Below are positions 52,103 through 60,719 of a stretch of 64,000 nt of DNA, one piece after another. The position numbers and the translations under genes were made by a program. Source of the stretch: Achromobacter sp. RTa (GTDB lineage Bacteria > Pseudomonadota > Gammaproteobacteria > Burkholderiales > Burkholderiaceae_B); NCBI RefSeq assembly GCF_000757485.1, contig NZ_JPYO01000045.1, positions 132,111 through 196,110 on the forward strand. The letters are read 5' to 3'. Each line of letters starts with the position of its first letter. Position 1 is the first letter of the stretch. Under the pieces are notes generated by a model, which was not told the DNA's origin, did not search any database, and saw only the letters and a list, made by a program, of their open reading frames with translations.

Positions 52103-54651
52103 CAGGCGATCTCCTCTGCGATGGGAATGACGCGCGCGGGGGCGGGGCGGGGCTGGCCGCGTTCCTGCACGAACTGGATATCGGGGTCCGGGCGGGCATC
52201 GTTTACGAAGGTGCGGAAGCGCTTGAGCTTTTCCGGATCGTTGAGGGCGTTGGCCCATTCGCATTCGTAGCGGTCCACCACCAGCTGCATCTGGGCTTCC
52301 AGCTCGGCGCACAGGCCCAGGCTGTCCTCCAGCACCACCTGCTTCAGGTAGTCCAGCCCGCCTTCCAGCGACTCGCGCCATACCGATGTGCGCTGCAGCT
52401 TGTCCGCCGTGCGGATGTAGAACATCAGCAGGCGGTCGATGACGCGGATCAGCGTGGCGTCGTCCAGGTCGGTGGCGAAGAGTTCGGCGTGGCGCGGGCG
52501 CATGCCGCCATTGCCGCAGACGTAGAGGTTCCAGCCGTTCTCGGTGGCGATCACGCCGATGTCCTTGCTCTGCGCCTCGGCGCATTCGCGCGTGCAGCCC
52601 GAGACGGCGAACTTCAGCTTGTGCGGCGAGCGCAGGCCCTTGTAGCGGTGCTCGATGTCCAGCGCCATGCGCACGCTGTCCTGCACACCGTAGCGGCACC
52701 AGGTGCTGCCCACGCAGGACTTCACCGTGCGCGTGGACTTGCCGTAGGCGTGGCCGGTCTCGAATCCCGCCGCGATCAGTTCGCTCCAGATGTCGGGAAG
52801 CTCATGCAGCTGGGCGCCGAACAGATCGATGCGCTGGCCGCCGGTGATTTTCGTGTACAACCCGTATTTCTTCGCGACGGCGCCGATGGCGATCAGCCCG
52901 TCTGGCGTGATCTCGCCGGCCGGGATGCGCGGCACCACCGAATAGGTGCCGTTTTTCTGCATATTGGCCATGAAGGTGTCGTTGGTGTCCTGCAGCGGCA
53001 CCAGGCTGGGGTCCTGGATCGGACGGTTCCAGCAGGACGCGAGGATGGAGCCGACGGCAGGCTTGCAGATATCGCAGCCCAGCTCGCCCCGCCCGTGGCT
53101 GGCCAGCAACTGCTCGAAGGTTTCGATGCCGCCCACGCGCACGATGGCGTAGAGCTCCTGGCGCGTGTATGCGAAGTGTTCGCACAGGCTCTTGTCCACG
53201 GCGACGCCGCGCGCGGCCAGTTCATGCTCCACCACCTGCTTGAGCAGGCTGGCGCAGCCGCCACAGCCGGAGGCCGCCTTGGTGCAGCCCTTGACCGCGC
53301 CCAGGTCCGCGCAGCCTGCGTCGATGGCGTCGCAGATGGCGCCCTTGCTGACGTTGTGGCACGAGCACACCGTGGCCGAGGCGGGCAGCGCGTCCACGCC
53401 CAGCAGTGGGGCGGCCTGTCCCAGGGGCAGGATCAGGCTGGCCGGGTCGGCGGGCGGCGCGATGCCGTTCTGCACGTATTGCAGCAGCGTGTCGTAATAG
53501 CTGTTGTCGCCCACGAGCACGGCGCCCAGCACGCGCTTGCCGTCGGACGACACCACCAGGCGGCGGTAGCCGGCCCCGGCTTCGTCGATGTAGCGGTAGC
53601 TGCGCGCGCCGGGCGTCGCGCCATGGGCGTCGCCGATCGAACCTACGTCGACGCCCAGCAGCTTGAGCTTGGTGGACATGTCGGCGCCGGCGAAGGGCTG
53701 CGGAGATTCCCCGCAAAGCGCGGCCGCCGCGGTGCGCGCCATCTGGTAGCCGGGCGCCACCAGGCCGAACACGCTGCCGTTCCAGGCCGCGCATTCGCCG
53801 ATGGCGTAGATGTTTTCGTCGCTGCTGCGGCAGAAGTCGTCGATGACCACGCCGCCGCGTTCGGCCACCGTCAATCCGGCCTTGCGCGCCAGCCAGGTTT
53901 GCGGCCGGATGCCGGCCGAGAACACGATCAAATCGGTTTCCAGCGGCGCGCCCTCGGCGAAGCGCATGCGGTAGCGGTATTGCGTGCCGGGCCGGATGTC
54001 CTGCGTGGCGCGCGACAGGTGCACGCCCACGCCGAGCGATTCGATGCGCGCGCGCAGCGCGGCTCCGCCTTGTTCGTCCAGTTGCACCGGCATCAGGCGC
54101 GGCGCGAACTCCACTACGTGCGCTTCCAGGTCCAGCGACTTCAACGCGTTGGCCGCTTCCAGGCCCAGCAGGCCGCCGCCGACGACCACCCCGCGCCGCG
54201 CGCCGTGAGCGGCGGCGCGGATCAGGTCCAGGTCATCAAGTGTGCGGTACACCAGGCGGGACGCGCCTTCGGCGCCCGCGATCGGCGGCACGAAGGGATA
54301 GGAGCCCGTGGCCAGGACCAGCTTGTCGTAGGCCTGGCGGCCCTGGGCTGTCACGATTTCGCGGTGGCGGCGGTCTATTTCCAGGACGGCGGAACCCAGG
54401 TGCAGGAACACGCCCTCGCGCTCGTAGAACTCTGAGTCGCCCAGCGCCATCGAGCCGGCGTCCCGGCCGTTCAGGTATTCGGACAGGTGCACCCGGTCAT
54501 AGGCGCGGCGGCTTTCCTCGCCATACACGTGTATGCGATAGCGTTCCAGCGCGCCGAGCGCGATCAACTGCTCGACGCAATGGTGGCCCACCATGCCGTT
54601 GCCGACGACAACGAGGGTTTGCAGGGAATCGGATGTGGCCGATACGTTCAT
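52102..54651 (-). CDS. nirB: Nitrite reductase large subunit
   Basis: 849 residues, standard length. FAD/NAD domains: VVVGNGMVGHHCVEQL at the start, LVLATGSYPFVPPI and GVVVGGGLLGLEAANAL. A BFD-type [2Fe-2S] region near 432-468: CSCHNV, then GCTKAASGCGGC. The siroheme-iron-sulfur domain includes CVGSTWCRYG and SGCTRECAEAQSKDIGVIA. Catalyses six-electron reduction of nitrite to ammonium with NADH. First gene of a six-gene operon. Upstream elements are a sigma-54 promoter, two NtrC-like sites and a leader hairpin, described separately. Confidence 0.97.
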   Translation of the reverse strand: MNVSATSDSLQTLVVVGNGMVGHHCVEQLIALGALERYRIHVYGEESRRAYDRVHLSEYLNGRDAGSMALGDSEFYEREGVFLHLGSAVLEIDRRHREIVTAQGRQAYDKLVLATGSYPFVPPIAGAEGASRLVYRTLDDLDLIRAAAHGARRGVVVGGGLLGLEAANALKSLDLEAHVVEFAPRLMPVQLDEQGGAALRARIESLGVGVHLSRATQDIRPGTQYRYRMRFAEGAPLETDLIVFSAGIRPQTWLARKAGLTVAERGGVVIDDFCRSSDENIYAIGECAAWNGSVFGLVAPGYQMARTAAAALCGESPQPFAGADMSTKLKLLGVDVGSIGDAHGATPGARSYRYIDEAGAGYRRLVVSSDGKRVLGAVLVGDNSYYDTLLQYVQNGIAPPADPASLILPLGQAAPLLGVDALPASATVCSCHNVSKGAICDAIDAGCADLGAVKGCTKAASGCGGCASLLKQVVEHELAARGVAVDKSLCEHFAYTRQELYAIVRVGGIETFEQLLASHGRGELGCDICKPAVGSILASCWNRPIQDPSLVPLQDTNDTFMANMQKNGTYSVVPRIPAGEITPDGLIAIGAVAKKYGLYTKITGGQRIDLFGAQLHELPDIWSELIAAGFETGHAYGKSTRTVKSCVGSTWCRYGVQDSVRMALDIEHRYKGLRSPHKLKFAVSGCTRECAEAQSKDIGVIATENGWNLYVCGNGGMRPRHAELFATDLDDATLIRVIDRLLMFYIRTADKLQRTSVWRESLEGGLDYLKQVVLEDSLGLCAELEAQMQLVVDRYECEWANALNDPEKLKRFRTFVNDARPDPDIQFVQERGQPRPAPARVIPIAEEIA

Positions 54652-54691
54652 GGGATATCCCCGGGCTTGGATATTCAGGTTTCAGAAGACG

Positions 54692-54726
54692 AAAGGCGCC
54701 CTGGACCTTGCGGTCGGGGCGCCTTT
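54692..54726 (-). terminator. Leader terminator-like hairpin before nirB
   Basis: On the minus strand, AAAGGCGCCC pairs with GGGCGCCTTT (10 bp, 54726-54717 with 54701-54692), with an inner GACC/GGTC stem closing a GCAA tetraloop. Followed by CGTCTTCTG, weakly T-rich. It lies 41 bases before the nirB start and about 45 after the expected transcript start, as expected for a NasR-controlled attenuator. Confidence 0.8.
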
Positions 54727-54779
54727 GCCGGTATCGCTCAAATTGTCTTGCCGGCCTCGCGGCCCGCATGCCAGACATC

Positions 54780-54796
54780 AAGCAAAGTCCATGCCA
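54780..54796 (-). promoter_or_regulatory. Sigma-54 (-24/-12) promoter of nirB
   Basis: Reading leftward, TGGCATGGACTTTGCTT matches the sigma-54 consensus TGGCACGN4TTGCW, with the invariant GG and GC exactly 10 bases apart. The transcript would start near 54770, giving a leader of about 120 bases. It fits nitrogen-regulated expression of nirB. Confidence 0.85.
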
Positions 54797-54906
54797 GGAA
54801 TTCTGCCGAGGGCCGGAATAGGAGGGGGCGCCCCGGCAAGTCGGTGAGCAAGGGAGGAAATGCGGGCGCGCGTGGACGCCCCGGCACCGGTGGCCGGGCG
54901 GGCTGT

Positions 54907-54955
54907 TGCGTCAAGCCGGTGCATAGTCCTGTGCGCGCTGCACCCATTTGGCGCA
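54907..54955. promoter_or_regulatory. Tandem NtrC-like enhancer sites
   Basis: TGCACC-CATTT-GGCGCA (54939-54955) has one mismatch to the NtrC dyad TGCACC-N5-GGTGCA; TGCGTC-AAGCC-GGTGCA (54907-54923) has two. Their centres are 32 bp apart, three helical turns, and about 145 and 177 bp upstream of the expected transcript start. The rest of 54652-54983 (332 bp without a gene) holds the promoter and leader described above. Confidence 0.8.
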
Positions 54956-54983
54956 GCGCAGCAAACCAGCGTGGCGCGGCCTG

Positions 54984-55871
54984 CTAGCCGAACGCCGCGC
55001 GCACGGCGGAGAAGGCGGCCGCCACGAGCGGGTCGTCGCGCCGCGCGGCCTGGGTGATGAACGAAAGCTCCGCCTGGATGGACAGGCCTTTCACCAGCAG
55101 CAGGCCGTTGGCCTGCGATTCGCGCAGGGCGATGGAATCGCGCGCCAGCGAAAGGCCGACGCCGGAGCGCACCAGGTCCAGCATCGACGACTCCTGGTCC
55201 ACCTCGGCCACCGCATTGGGCGCGATGCCCAGGGCGTCGAACCGGGCGGACAGCAGGCGGTGATGCACTGAATCCGGCGGCGTCCAGATCCACGGCAGCG
55301 CGGCGATCTCGGCCCAGCCGTGCCCGGCCACCTGGGCGCCCCAGCCCTTGGGGGCCACGACACAGTACGTGAACGTGGCCAGCGGCAGCGCCTCCAGACC
55401 GGCCGGGCCGTCGGCGGTGCCGGGCGGCCCCAGGAAGAATCCCACGTCCAGTTCGCCCGAACGCACTTGCCGCCCCACCCAGCCCGACATGCCGTGGCGC
55501 AGCGTGGGACGGATCTTGGGATAGTGCTCCACCATGTATTGCAGGGTGGCGCCCAGCCGCAGGAACTCCGGATCGAGGATGCTGCCGATGCGCAGCTCGC
55601 CCTGGACTGTGTCGCGCAGGGCGCCAATGGCGCGCTGGAAATCGTCCAGCGCATCCAGGATCCGCTGGGCCGCCGGCAGCAGGGCCCGGCCGTCGGCATT
55701 GGGCGCCAGCCCCTGCGCGGTGCGCGAGAACAGCGCCAGGTCCAGCGATTCCTGGAAGTTCTTCAGTTGCAGGCTGAGCGCGGGCTGGGTCAGATGAAGA
55801 TGCTCGGCCGCGCGCGTGAGATTGCCTTCCCGGGCCACGGCGGCGAAGGTGCGGATGTGCTTCAGGTCCAT
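54984..55871 (-). CDS. LysR-family regulator
   Basis: 295 residues from ATG 55871; a longer frame to 55970 lacks a ribosome site. HTH: MDLKHIRTFAAVAREGNLTRAAEHLHLTQPALSLQL; effector domain: VQGELRIGSILDPEFLRLGATL and ELDVGFFLGPP. Its 3' end is about 30 bp from the NtrC-like sites of nirB, but it faces away from the Bug/ligase operon to its right, across 320 bp with an array of GAGATT half-sites. The rightward operon is therefore its more likely target. Confidence 0.9.
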   Translation of the reverse strand: MDLKHIRTFAAVAREGNLTRAAEHLHLTQPALSLQLKNFQESLDLALFSRTAQGLAPNADGRALLPAAQRILDALDDFQRAIGALRDTVQGELRIGSILDPEFLRLGATLQYMVEHYPKIRPTLRHGMSGWVGRQVRSGELDVGFFLGPPGTADGPAGLEALPLATFTYCVVAPKGWGAQVAGHGWAEIAALPWIWTPPDSVHHRLLSARFDALGIAPNAVAEVDQESSMLDLVRSGVGLSLARDSIALRESQANGLLLVKGLSIQAELSFITQAARRDDPLVAAAFSAVRAAFG

Positions 55872-56088
55872 GGGCGGGTCCGGAATTCCTCGTTCAATGA
55901 AAAAGACAGGAATTGCTGATGCTATAGCGCGCCTTGCGCCGCGTCGATCATCCGCGGTGGATCGCGCCACGCGGCCATGGACGGCGGGGCCGCCGCCGCT
56001 GCGGGCTCCGGTCCGCAGTTTCCCGAGCCTGGGGAATTTCGCGTGGCATGCGCGAATGTGCTTGCCGGCGTGCGTTCAATCCCGTAGC

Positions 56089-56115
56089 ATGAGATTCAAT
56101 CTCGAAAATTGAGAT
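56089..56115. promoter_or_regulatory. GAGATT/AATCTC half-site array, candidate operator
   Basis: GAGATTCAATCTC (56090-56102) is a perfect 6-1-6 palindrome, and AATCTC-N7-GAGATT (56097-56115) a second overlapping dyad; TGAGATT recurs 20 bp apart. It lies 77 bp before the Bug gene. Either the divergent LysR or the IclR regulator encoded in the operon could bind. Nothing else is evident in 55872-56191 (320 bp) apart from an AT-rich promoter-like stretch at about 56104-56125. Confidence 0.5.
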
Positions 56116-56191
56116 TAATAAAAAGCGGTGGGCCGCCGGCGCAAAGCAGCTACGTGACTGGATGGTTTGCAATCCGCGCCAGGAGACAATG

Positions 56192-57169
56192 ATGTATCGA
56201 AGCGTCTTTACGTTCGTTGTGTCGTCAGTGATGGCCGGAGCCGGGGCGGTCTGCGCCGCCGCCGATCCCGCGGCAAGCTATCCCGACAAGCCGATAAAAA
56301 TCGTCATTCCCTATTCGGCCGGCGGGGGCACCGACCAATTCATGCGCATCGTTTCCGAGCGGGCCTCCAAAGCGCTCGGGCAGGCGATCACCATTCTCAA
56401 CAAGCCGGGCGGCAGCACGGTGATCGGCGTCAACGCCGTTATAGGCGCCGCGCCGGATGGCTACACACTGCTCGTATCGACCAACACCAGCTACACCCTG
56501 ATCCCGTACGTCATGTCTCCGCAGCCCTATGCGCCGGAGAAGTCGCTGGATTACGTGGCCACGCTGGGGCAGACGGCCATGGTGCTGACCGCCAACAAGG
56601 CCATGCCGTCCGATCTCAAGACGGTGCTGGACGAGGCGCGGAAGCATCCTGGCCGCTATACCTACGCTACCTACGGCATGGGGTCGTCCACCCATCTGGC
56701 GGGCGAAGTGTTCATGAACGATACCGGGGTGGAGTTTCGCCACATTCCATACAAAGGGGTGGAGGCGGTCACCGCGCTCGCTGGCAATCAGGTGGATCTG
56801 ATGATCGACGGCGTCAATGCCGCGGGCACCATGCTGGACGCCGGCAAGACCCGGGCGCTGGTCATCCTGCAGCGGCAGCGTTCGCAGTTTCTGCCCGATA
56901 CGCCGACTCTCGCCGAGGCCGGATATCCGCAGGCCGCGGAGAACATCATTTCCTACGTCATGGCGGCGCCCAAGGGCACGCCGGCGCCCATCATCGACAA
57001 GCTGCAGCGGAGTTTCGCCGAGGCCCTGCGCGATCCGGGCGTGCTTGAGCAAATCAAGGCCATGCGCACGGAGGCGGCGTTCAAGGGGCCGGACGAAACC
57101 CGCGAGTTCGTGGCCGGGCAGTCGGCCATGTTCAAGGACATCGTCGAGAAAAAGCACATCAAGTTCTGA
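56192..57169 (+). CDS. Bug/TctC-family periplasmic binding protein
   Basis: 325 residues from ATG 56192; AGGAG at 56181-56185 is better spaced for it than for ATG 56189. Signal peptide ends near GAVCAAADPAASYPDKPI. Ligand loop PYSAGGGTDQFMRIV, GAAPDGYTLLVSTNT. First gene of a rightward operon; the acyl-CoA ligase start lies 4 bp after its stop. It likely supplies the acid that the ligase activates. Confidence 0.9.
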   Translation: MYRSVFTFVVSSVMAGAGAVCAAADPAASYPDKPIKIVIPYSAGGGTDQFMRIVSERASKALGQAITILNKPGGSTVIGVNAVIGAAPDGYTLLVSTNTSYTLIPYVMSPQPYAPEKSLDYVATLGQTAMVLTANKAMPSDLKTVLDEARKHPGRYTYATYGMGSSTHLAGEVFMNDTGVEFRHIPYKGVEAVTALAGNQVDLMIDGVNAAGTMLDAGKTRALVILQRQRSQFLPDTPTLAEAGYPQAAENIISYVMAAPKGTPAPIIDKLQRSFAEALRDPGVLEQIKAMRTEAAFKGPDETREFVAGQSAMFKDIVEKKHIKF

Positions 57170-57173
57170 GTGG

Positions 57174-58763
57174 ATGGACACAATGACTTATCACGAAGAT
57201 GAAGTGCGGGCGCCGGGCGCGACCTGGTGGGACGTCATCGCGGGGCATGCGCGCCGCCATCCGGACCGCGTCGCCCTGGCGCATGCCGATGCGTCCATTA
57301 CCTACGGGGAGCTGATTGGTCGGGTCGAGCGCTGCGCGGCCGGCATGAGCGCGCGGGGCATCGCCGCGGGCGATTGCGTGGCCATGCTGGCTCCGCCCAC
57401 GCCCGAGGCCATGGTGACGTTTCTGGCCTCGGCCCGATTGGGCGCCCTATGGGTGGGCCTGAACCCGCGCTACCAGCCGCGCGAAGTGGCGTACGTCATC
57501 GGCCATGCTCGTCCCAAGCTGGTGATCTCGGTCGCTTCTTTCGAGGAGCGGCGCTATGAAGACGACTTGCGCGAAGCGCTGGAAGGCCTGGAGCCGGGCG
57601 CCTTGCGCCCGGCCCTGGTGTTCTATCCGGGCGAGTCTCCGGGCGATGACAGCCTGCAACGCGCCCTGGCCGGCGCCGCGGGAATCCCGCCTGGCTGCCC
57701 CGAACCTTACGGGGATCCGGCCCGGCCCAGCATGCTGGTCTATACCTCGGGCACCACCGGCAAGCCCAAGGGAGTCTTGCTCAGCCAGACGGCGCTGATC
57801 TATCGCTCGACCGTGCAGGCGCGCACTTTCGCCACCGCCAGCCATCCGGTAGTCATCAACTTCGCGCCCATCAATCACATCGGCGGCATGCATTTCCGCG
57901 GCCTGTCGCAGATACTCGCGGGCGGCACCATCGTCTACCAGGAACGCTATCGTCCGGCCGAAGTCATGGGCCTGATTGAAAAGCATCGTGTCAATATGCT
58001 GATGCTGGGTTCCACCATGTTGCAGATGCTGATCCGCGAACCTTCGTTCGACATGGCCATCATGCGGGGCATGGAGTGGTTCATTTTTTCGGGCGCGGCC
58101 ATTCCCATGCCGATCCTGCGGCGCGTCAGCGAGCACTGTCCGCGGATAGGTTCGACCTACGGCCTGACGGAATCCTGCGGATCGGTCAGCTACATCGTGG
58201 CCAGCGATACCCTGGAGGCGGCCGCCTATACCATCGGCCGGGCCATTCCCGAGGGCCAGCTGCGCGTGCTGGACGAGCAGGGCGAAACGCCCGCGCCGGG
58301 CGGACAGGGCGAATTGCAGGTGCGCCGGCGCTACTGTATGAACGGCTATCTGCGTGACGAGGCCGCTACCGCGGCGGCCTTCACGGCCGACGGCTGGCTC
58401 AAGACAGGCGACGTGGCGGCGTGCGATGAGGCCGGCAACTTCCGTCTGGTCGGCCGCATCAAGGAAATGTACAAATCGGGCGGCTACAACGTGTACCCGC
58501 GCGAAATCGAAGTCGTGCTCGAACAGCATCCCCATGTGCTGATGTCCGCCGTTATCGCGGTCGATGACGAGCTCTATCAGCAAGTGGGCCATGCCCATTT
58601 GATCCTCAAGCCGGAGGGCGCCGTATCCGAGCCGGAACTGGCCCAATGGTGCCGTGAGCGCATGGCCAACTACAAAGTGCCCAAGCGCTTCTTCATCCGC
58701 AGCGCGCTGCCCATGCTTTCCATAGGCAAGGTCGACAAAATCGCCTTGCGACAACAGCCCTGA
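57174..58763 (+). CDS. AMP-forming acyl-CoA synthetase/ligase
   Basis: 529 residues from ATG 57174; ATG 57183 is an in-frame alternative. ANL-family signatures: P-loop LVYTSGTTGKPKGV near residue 183, STYGLTES (motif A5), GWLKTGDVAACDEAG and RIKEMYKSGGYNVYPREIE (A8), and the catalytic Lys in SIGKVDK (A10). Activates a carboxylic acid to its CoA ester via the acyl-adenylate. Follows the Bug gene by 4 bp and precedes the IclR gene by 10 bp. The substrate, perhaps a medium-chain or aryl acid, is not readable. Confidence 0.92.
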   Translation: MDTMTYHEDEVRAPGATWWDVIAGHARRHPDRVALAHADASITYGELIGRVERCAAGMSARGIAAGDCVAMLAPPTPEAMVTFLASARLGALWVGLNPRYQPREVAYVIGHARPKLVISVASFEERRYEDDLREALEGLEPGALRPALVFYPGESPGDDSLQRALAGAAGIPPGCPEPYGDPARPSMLVYTSGTTGKPKGVLLSQTALIYRSTVQARTFATASHPVVINFAPINHIGGMHFRGLSQILAGGTIVYQERYRPAEVMGLIEKHRVNMLMLGSTMLQMLIREPSFDMAIMRGMEWFIFSGAAIPMPILRRVSEHCPRIGSTYGLTESCGSVSYIVASDTLEAAAYTIGRAIPEGQLRVLDEQGETPAPGGQGELQVRRRYCMNGYLRDEAATAAAFTADGWLKTGDVAACDEAGNFRLVGRIKEMYKSGGYNVYPREIEVVLEQHPHVLMSAVIAVDDELYQQVGHAHLILKPEGAVSEPELAQWCRERMANYKVPKRFFIRSALPMLSIGKVDKIALRQQP

Positions 58764-58773
58764 CAGTATCCCC

Positions 58774-59514
58774 ATGTCGAATCCCCTGAACCGATACCAT
58801 CGCATCCTGCAAGCCATATCCGGCCAACCTGCCGGCATGTCGCTGGCCGACCTGGCCGCCGCAACCGGCTTGCCGCGCAGCACCACCCACCGGCTGGCGA
58901 CCTCGCTGCGCGAGATCGAGTACCTGGAGGTCGATGACGCCACCGGCAATTTCATGTTGGGCGCGGGCCTGATCGGGTTGATGCGCGCAAGCCTGACACA
59001 GGACAGCAAGCTGGCCCAATTCAAGCCGGCGCTGAATTTCGTGGTTGGGCGCCTGGAGGAAACCGCGTTCTGCGCGCGGCTGCTGAACGACGAGGTCGAC
59101 CTGGTCCAGGCCATCACGCCTACCCGCAAGGACCAGCTCTATATCTATCCGGGGGTGGGCAGCCGTCCCCTGGACAAGTGCTCGTCGAGCAAGGCCATCC
59201 TGGCCTATCTGGAGCCGGCGCGCATCGAGGCGCTGCTGGAGCCGCTGGCGCGCGCCACGCCCGGCCTGCGGATCGCCGATCTGGTCGATGAGCTCACCCA
59301 GGTGCACCAGCAGGGCTTTGCCGTATGCGACGGCGAGATCGACGAAGGGGTGCTGAGCGTGGCCTGCCCGGTCATGACGGGGAAGGCCCGCGGCCTGTAC
59401 AGCATCGGCGTGGTCGGTCCGGCGGCCCGCCTCAAATCGCACGATATACGGGAGATCGTTTCGGTATTGCATTCGGCCGCGGATCTGGCGGCCGCCGAAT
59501 TATTGAACACCTAG
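58774..59514 (+). CDS. IclR-family transcriptional regulator
   Basis: 246 residues. N-terminal HTH: RYHRILQAISGQPAGMSLADLAAATGLPRSTTHRL; effector domain with LNDEVDLVQAITPTRKDQLYIYPGVGSRPLDKCSSSKAILAYL and VCDGEIDEGVLSVACPVM, containing the Cys and Asp positions seen in ligand-binding IclR proteins. Embedded between the ligase and the crotonase genes, all on one strand with gaps of 5-10 bp, so it is autoregulated with the pathway. Confidence 0.92.
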   Translation: MSNPLNRYHRILQAISGQPAGMSLADLAAATGLPRSTTHRLATSLREIEYLEVDDATGNFMLGAGLIGLMRASLTQDSKLAQFKPALNFVVGRLEETAFCARLLNDEVDLVQAITPTRKDQLYIYPGVGSRPLDKCSSSKAILAYLEPARIEALLEPLARATPGLRIADLVDELTQVHQQGFAVCDGEIDEGVLSVACPVMTGKARGLYSIGVVGPAARLKSHDIREIVSVLHSAADLAAAELLNT

Positions 59515-59519
59515 GACGG

Positions 59520-60290
59520 ATGGAAATGAAGGAAATCATTTCGGTAGAGAAGGCAGGCCCGGTAGCGACCGTCACGATGGATCGAGGCGCCAAGCGCAAT
59601 GCCCTGACGCAGGACATGGTGCTGCGCCTGACGGACATCGCGCTGGAATTCCAGCAGGATCCGTCGATCGCCTGCGTGGTGCTCAGCGGCAACGACGCCG
59701 AGTTTTCCGCTGGCATCGACCTCGGAGACCCGGCGCGCTGGAAGCTGGACGACAAAAATCCGGTGGAACGGCGCGCCCTGGCTTTGCGCGGAACCCGGCT
59801 GTGCAAGGCTTGGGAAGATATGCCGCAGATCACCATTGCGGCGGTCGAAGGCGTGAACGTGGGCGGCGGCATCGCGCTCACGCTGGCCTGCGATTGGCGC
59901 GTGATGGGCGAATCTGCCTATTTGTTCGTGCCTGAAGTGCAGATCGGTATTCCCCTGGGCTGGCAGACCATTCCGCGGCTGGTGAACCTGACCGGGCCCG
60001 CGCGCGCGAAGCAGATCGTCCTGCTGGGAGAAAAAATGTCTGCCGGCAAGGCGCTCGAATGGGGGCTCGCGGATTTCGTCGTGCCCGATGGAGCCGCCCG
60101 CGCACACGCGCAGGCACTGGCCGAGCGTATCAGCAAGATGCCCGACCTTGCCGTGCGCATGTCCAAGCAGAGCATCAATGCCTATGCCAACGCCTTGAAC
60201 CACCTGGGCAGCCACATGGATGTGGACCAGGCGATGTTGTGCGGGCAATCCGCCGATGCGGCCGCCGCGCGCGATCGCTACGGCCGATAG
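59520..60290 (+). CDS. Enoyl-CoA hydratase/isomerase (crotonase family)
   Basis: 256 residues from ATG 59520; ATG 59526 is possible. Crotonase features: VTMDRGAKRNALTQ, NDAEFSAGIDLGD (oxyanion hole), and GVNVGGGIALTLACDWRV. As in the crotonase at 13678, the first catalytic Glu is absent (Ala after GGGI) while the second is kept in VPEVQIG. This points to isomerase, lyase or single-base chemistry. Follows IclR by 5 bp; a strong terminator lies just after it. Confidence 0.88.
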   Translation: MEMKEIISVEKAGPVATVTMDRGAKRNALTQDMVLRLTDIALEFQQDPSIACVVLSGNDAEFSAGIDLGDPARWKLDDKNPVERRALALRGTRLCKAWEDMPQITIAAVEGVNVGGGIALTLACDWRVMGESAYLFVPEVQIGIPLGWQTIPRLVNLTGPARAKQIVLLGEKMSAGKALEWGLADFVVPDGAARAHAQALAERISKMPDLAVRMSKQSINAYANALNHLGSHMDVDQAMLCGQSADAAAARDRYGR

Positions 60291-60299
60291 CTTTTCACA

Positions 60300-60324
60300 G
60301 GCGTCGCGGGGCGGCGCCTTTTTT
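60300..60324 (+). terminator. Rho-independent terminator
   Basis: GGCGTCGC (60300-60307) pairs with GCGGCGCC (60311-60318) over 8 bp with one G-T pair and a 3-base loop, followed directly by T6 (60319-60324). It ends the Bug-ligase-IclR-crotonase unit or attenuates transcription into the next two genes. Confidence 0.85.
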
Positions 60325-60349
60325 CCACTGCCTATTCAAAGGAAGATTC

Positions 60350-60682
60350 ATGCTGGATTGGAACCAATACCGCTCGGAATTGATGGCCCGCATCGGCGAT
60401 GTCGCCGCGGCCAGCCCCGACACTGTCAAGGGCTATCAGCAGTTGTCCGCAGCAGGCCAGAAGACGAATCAGCTCGACGCCAAGACGCGCGAACTGATCG
60501 CGCTGGCGGTGGCCGTCACTACGCGTTGCGACGGCTGCATCGCCGTGCATTCCAAGCGGGCGCTGGAGGAGGGCGCCACCAAGGGCGAGATCGCCGAGGC
60601 CCTCGGCGTGGCGGTGTCTCTGAATGCGGGCGCCGCGCTGGTGTATTCGGCGCGCGTCATGGACGCGATCGACGGCAAGTAG
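60350..60682 (+). CDS. Carboxymuconolactone decarboxylase/AhpD-like protein
   Basis: 110 residues, AAAGGAAG before the ATG. The core LDAKTRELIALAVAVTTRCDGCIAVHSKRALEEGATKGEIAEAL has the AhpD-type Cys-x-x-Cys-x3-His (CDGCIAVH), which suggests a peroxidase or disulfide role rather than carboxymuconolactone decarboxylation. Starts 26 bp after the terminator, followed 37 bp later by a Bug gene. Role in the pathway is unclear. Confidence 0.88.
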   Translation: MLDWNQYRSELMARIGDVAAASPDTVKGYQQLSAAGQKTNQLDAKTRELIALAVAVTTRCDGCIAVHSKRALEEGATKGEIAEALGVAVSLNAGAALVYSARVMDAIDGK

Positions 60683-60719
60683 CCGGACGCCCATTTCAAT
60701 ACAACAAGGGGAGAAGGGG

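Noticed and set aside
52489..54435. Long rightward open frame opposite nirB
   Set aside because: Antisense shadow; nirB carries all cofactor motifs on the other strand.
54764..54772. Second TGGCATG just downstream of the nirB -24/-12 element
   Set aside because: No GC at the required distance, so it cannot be a second sigma-54 promoter.
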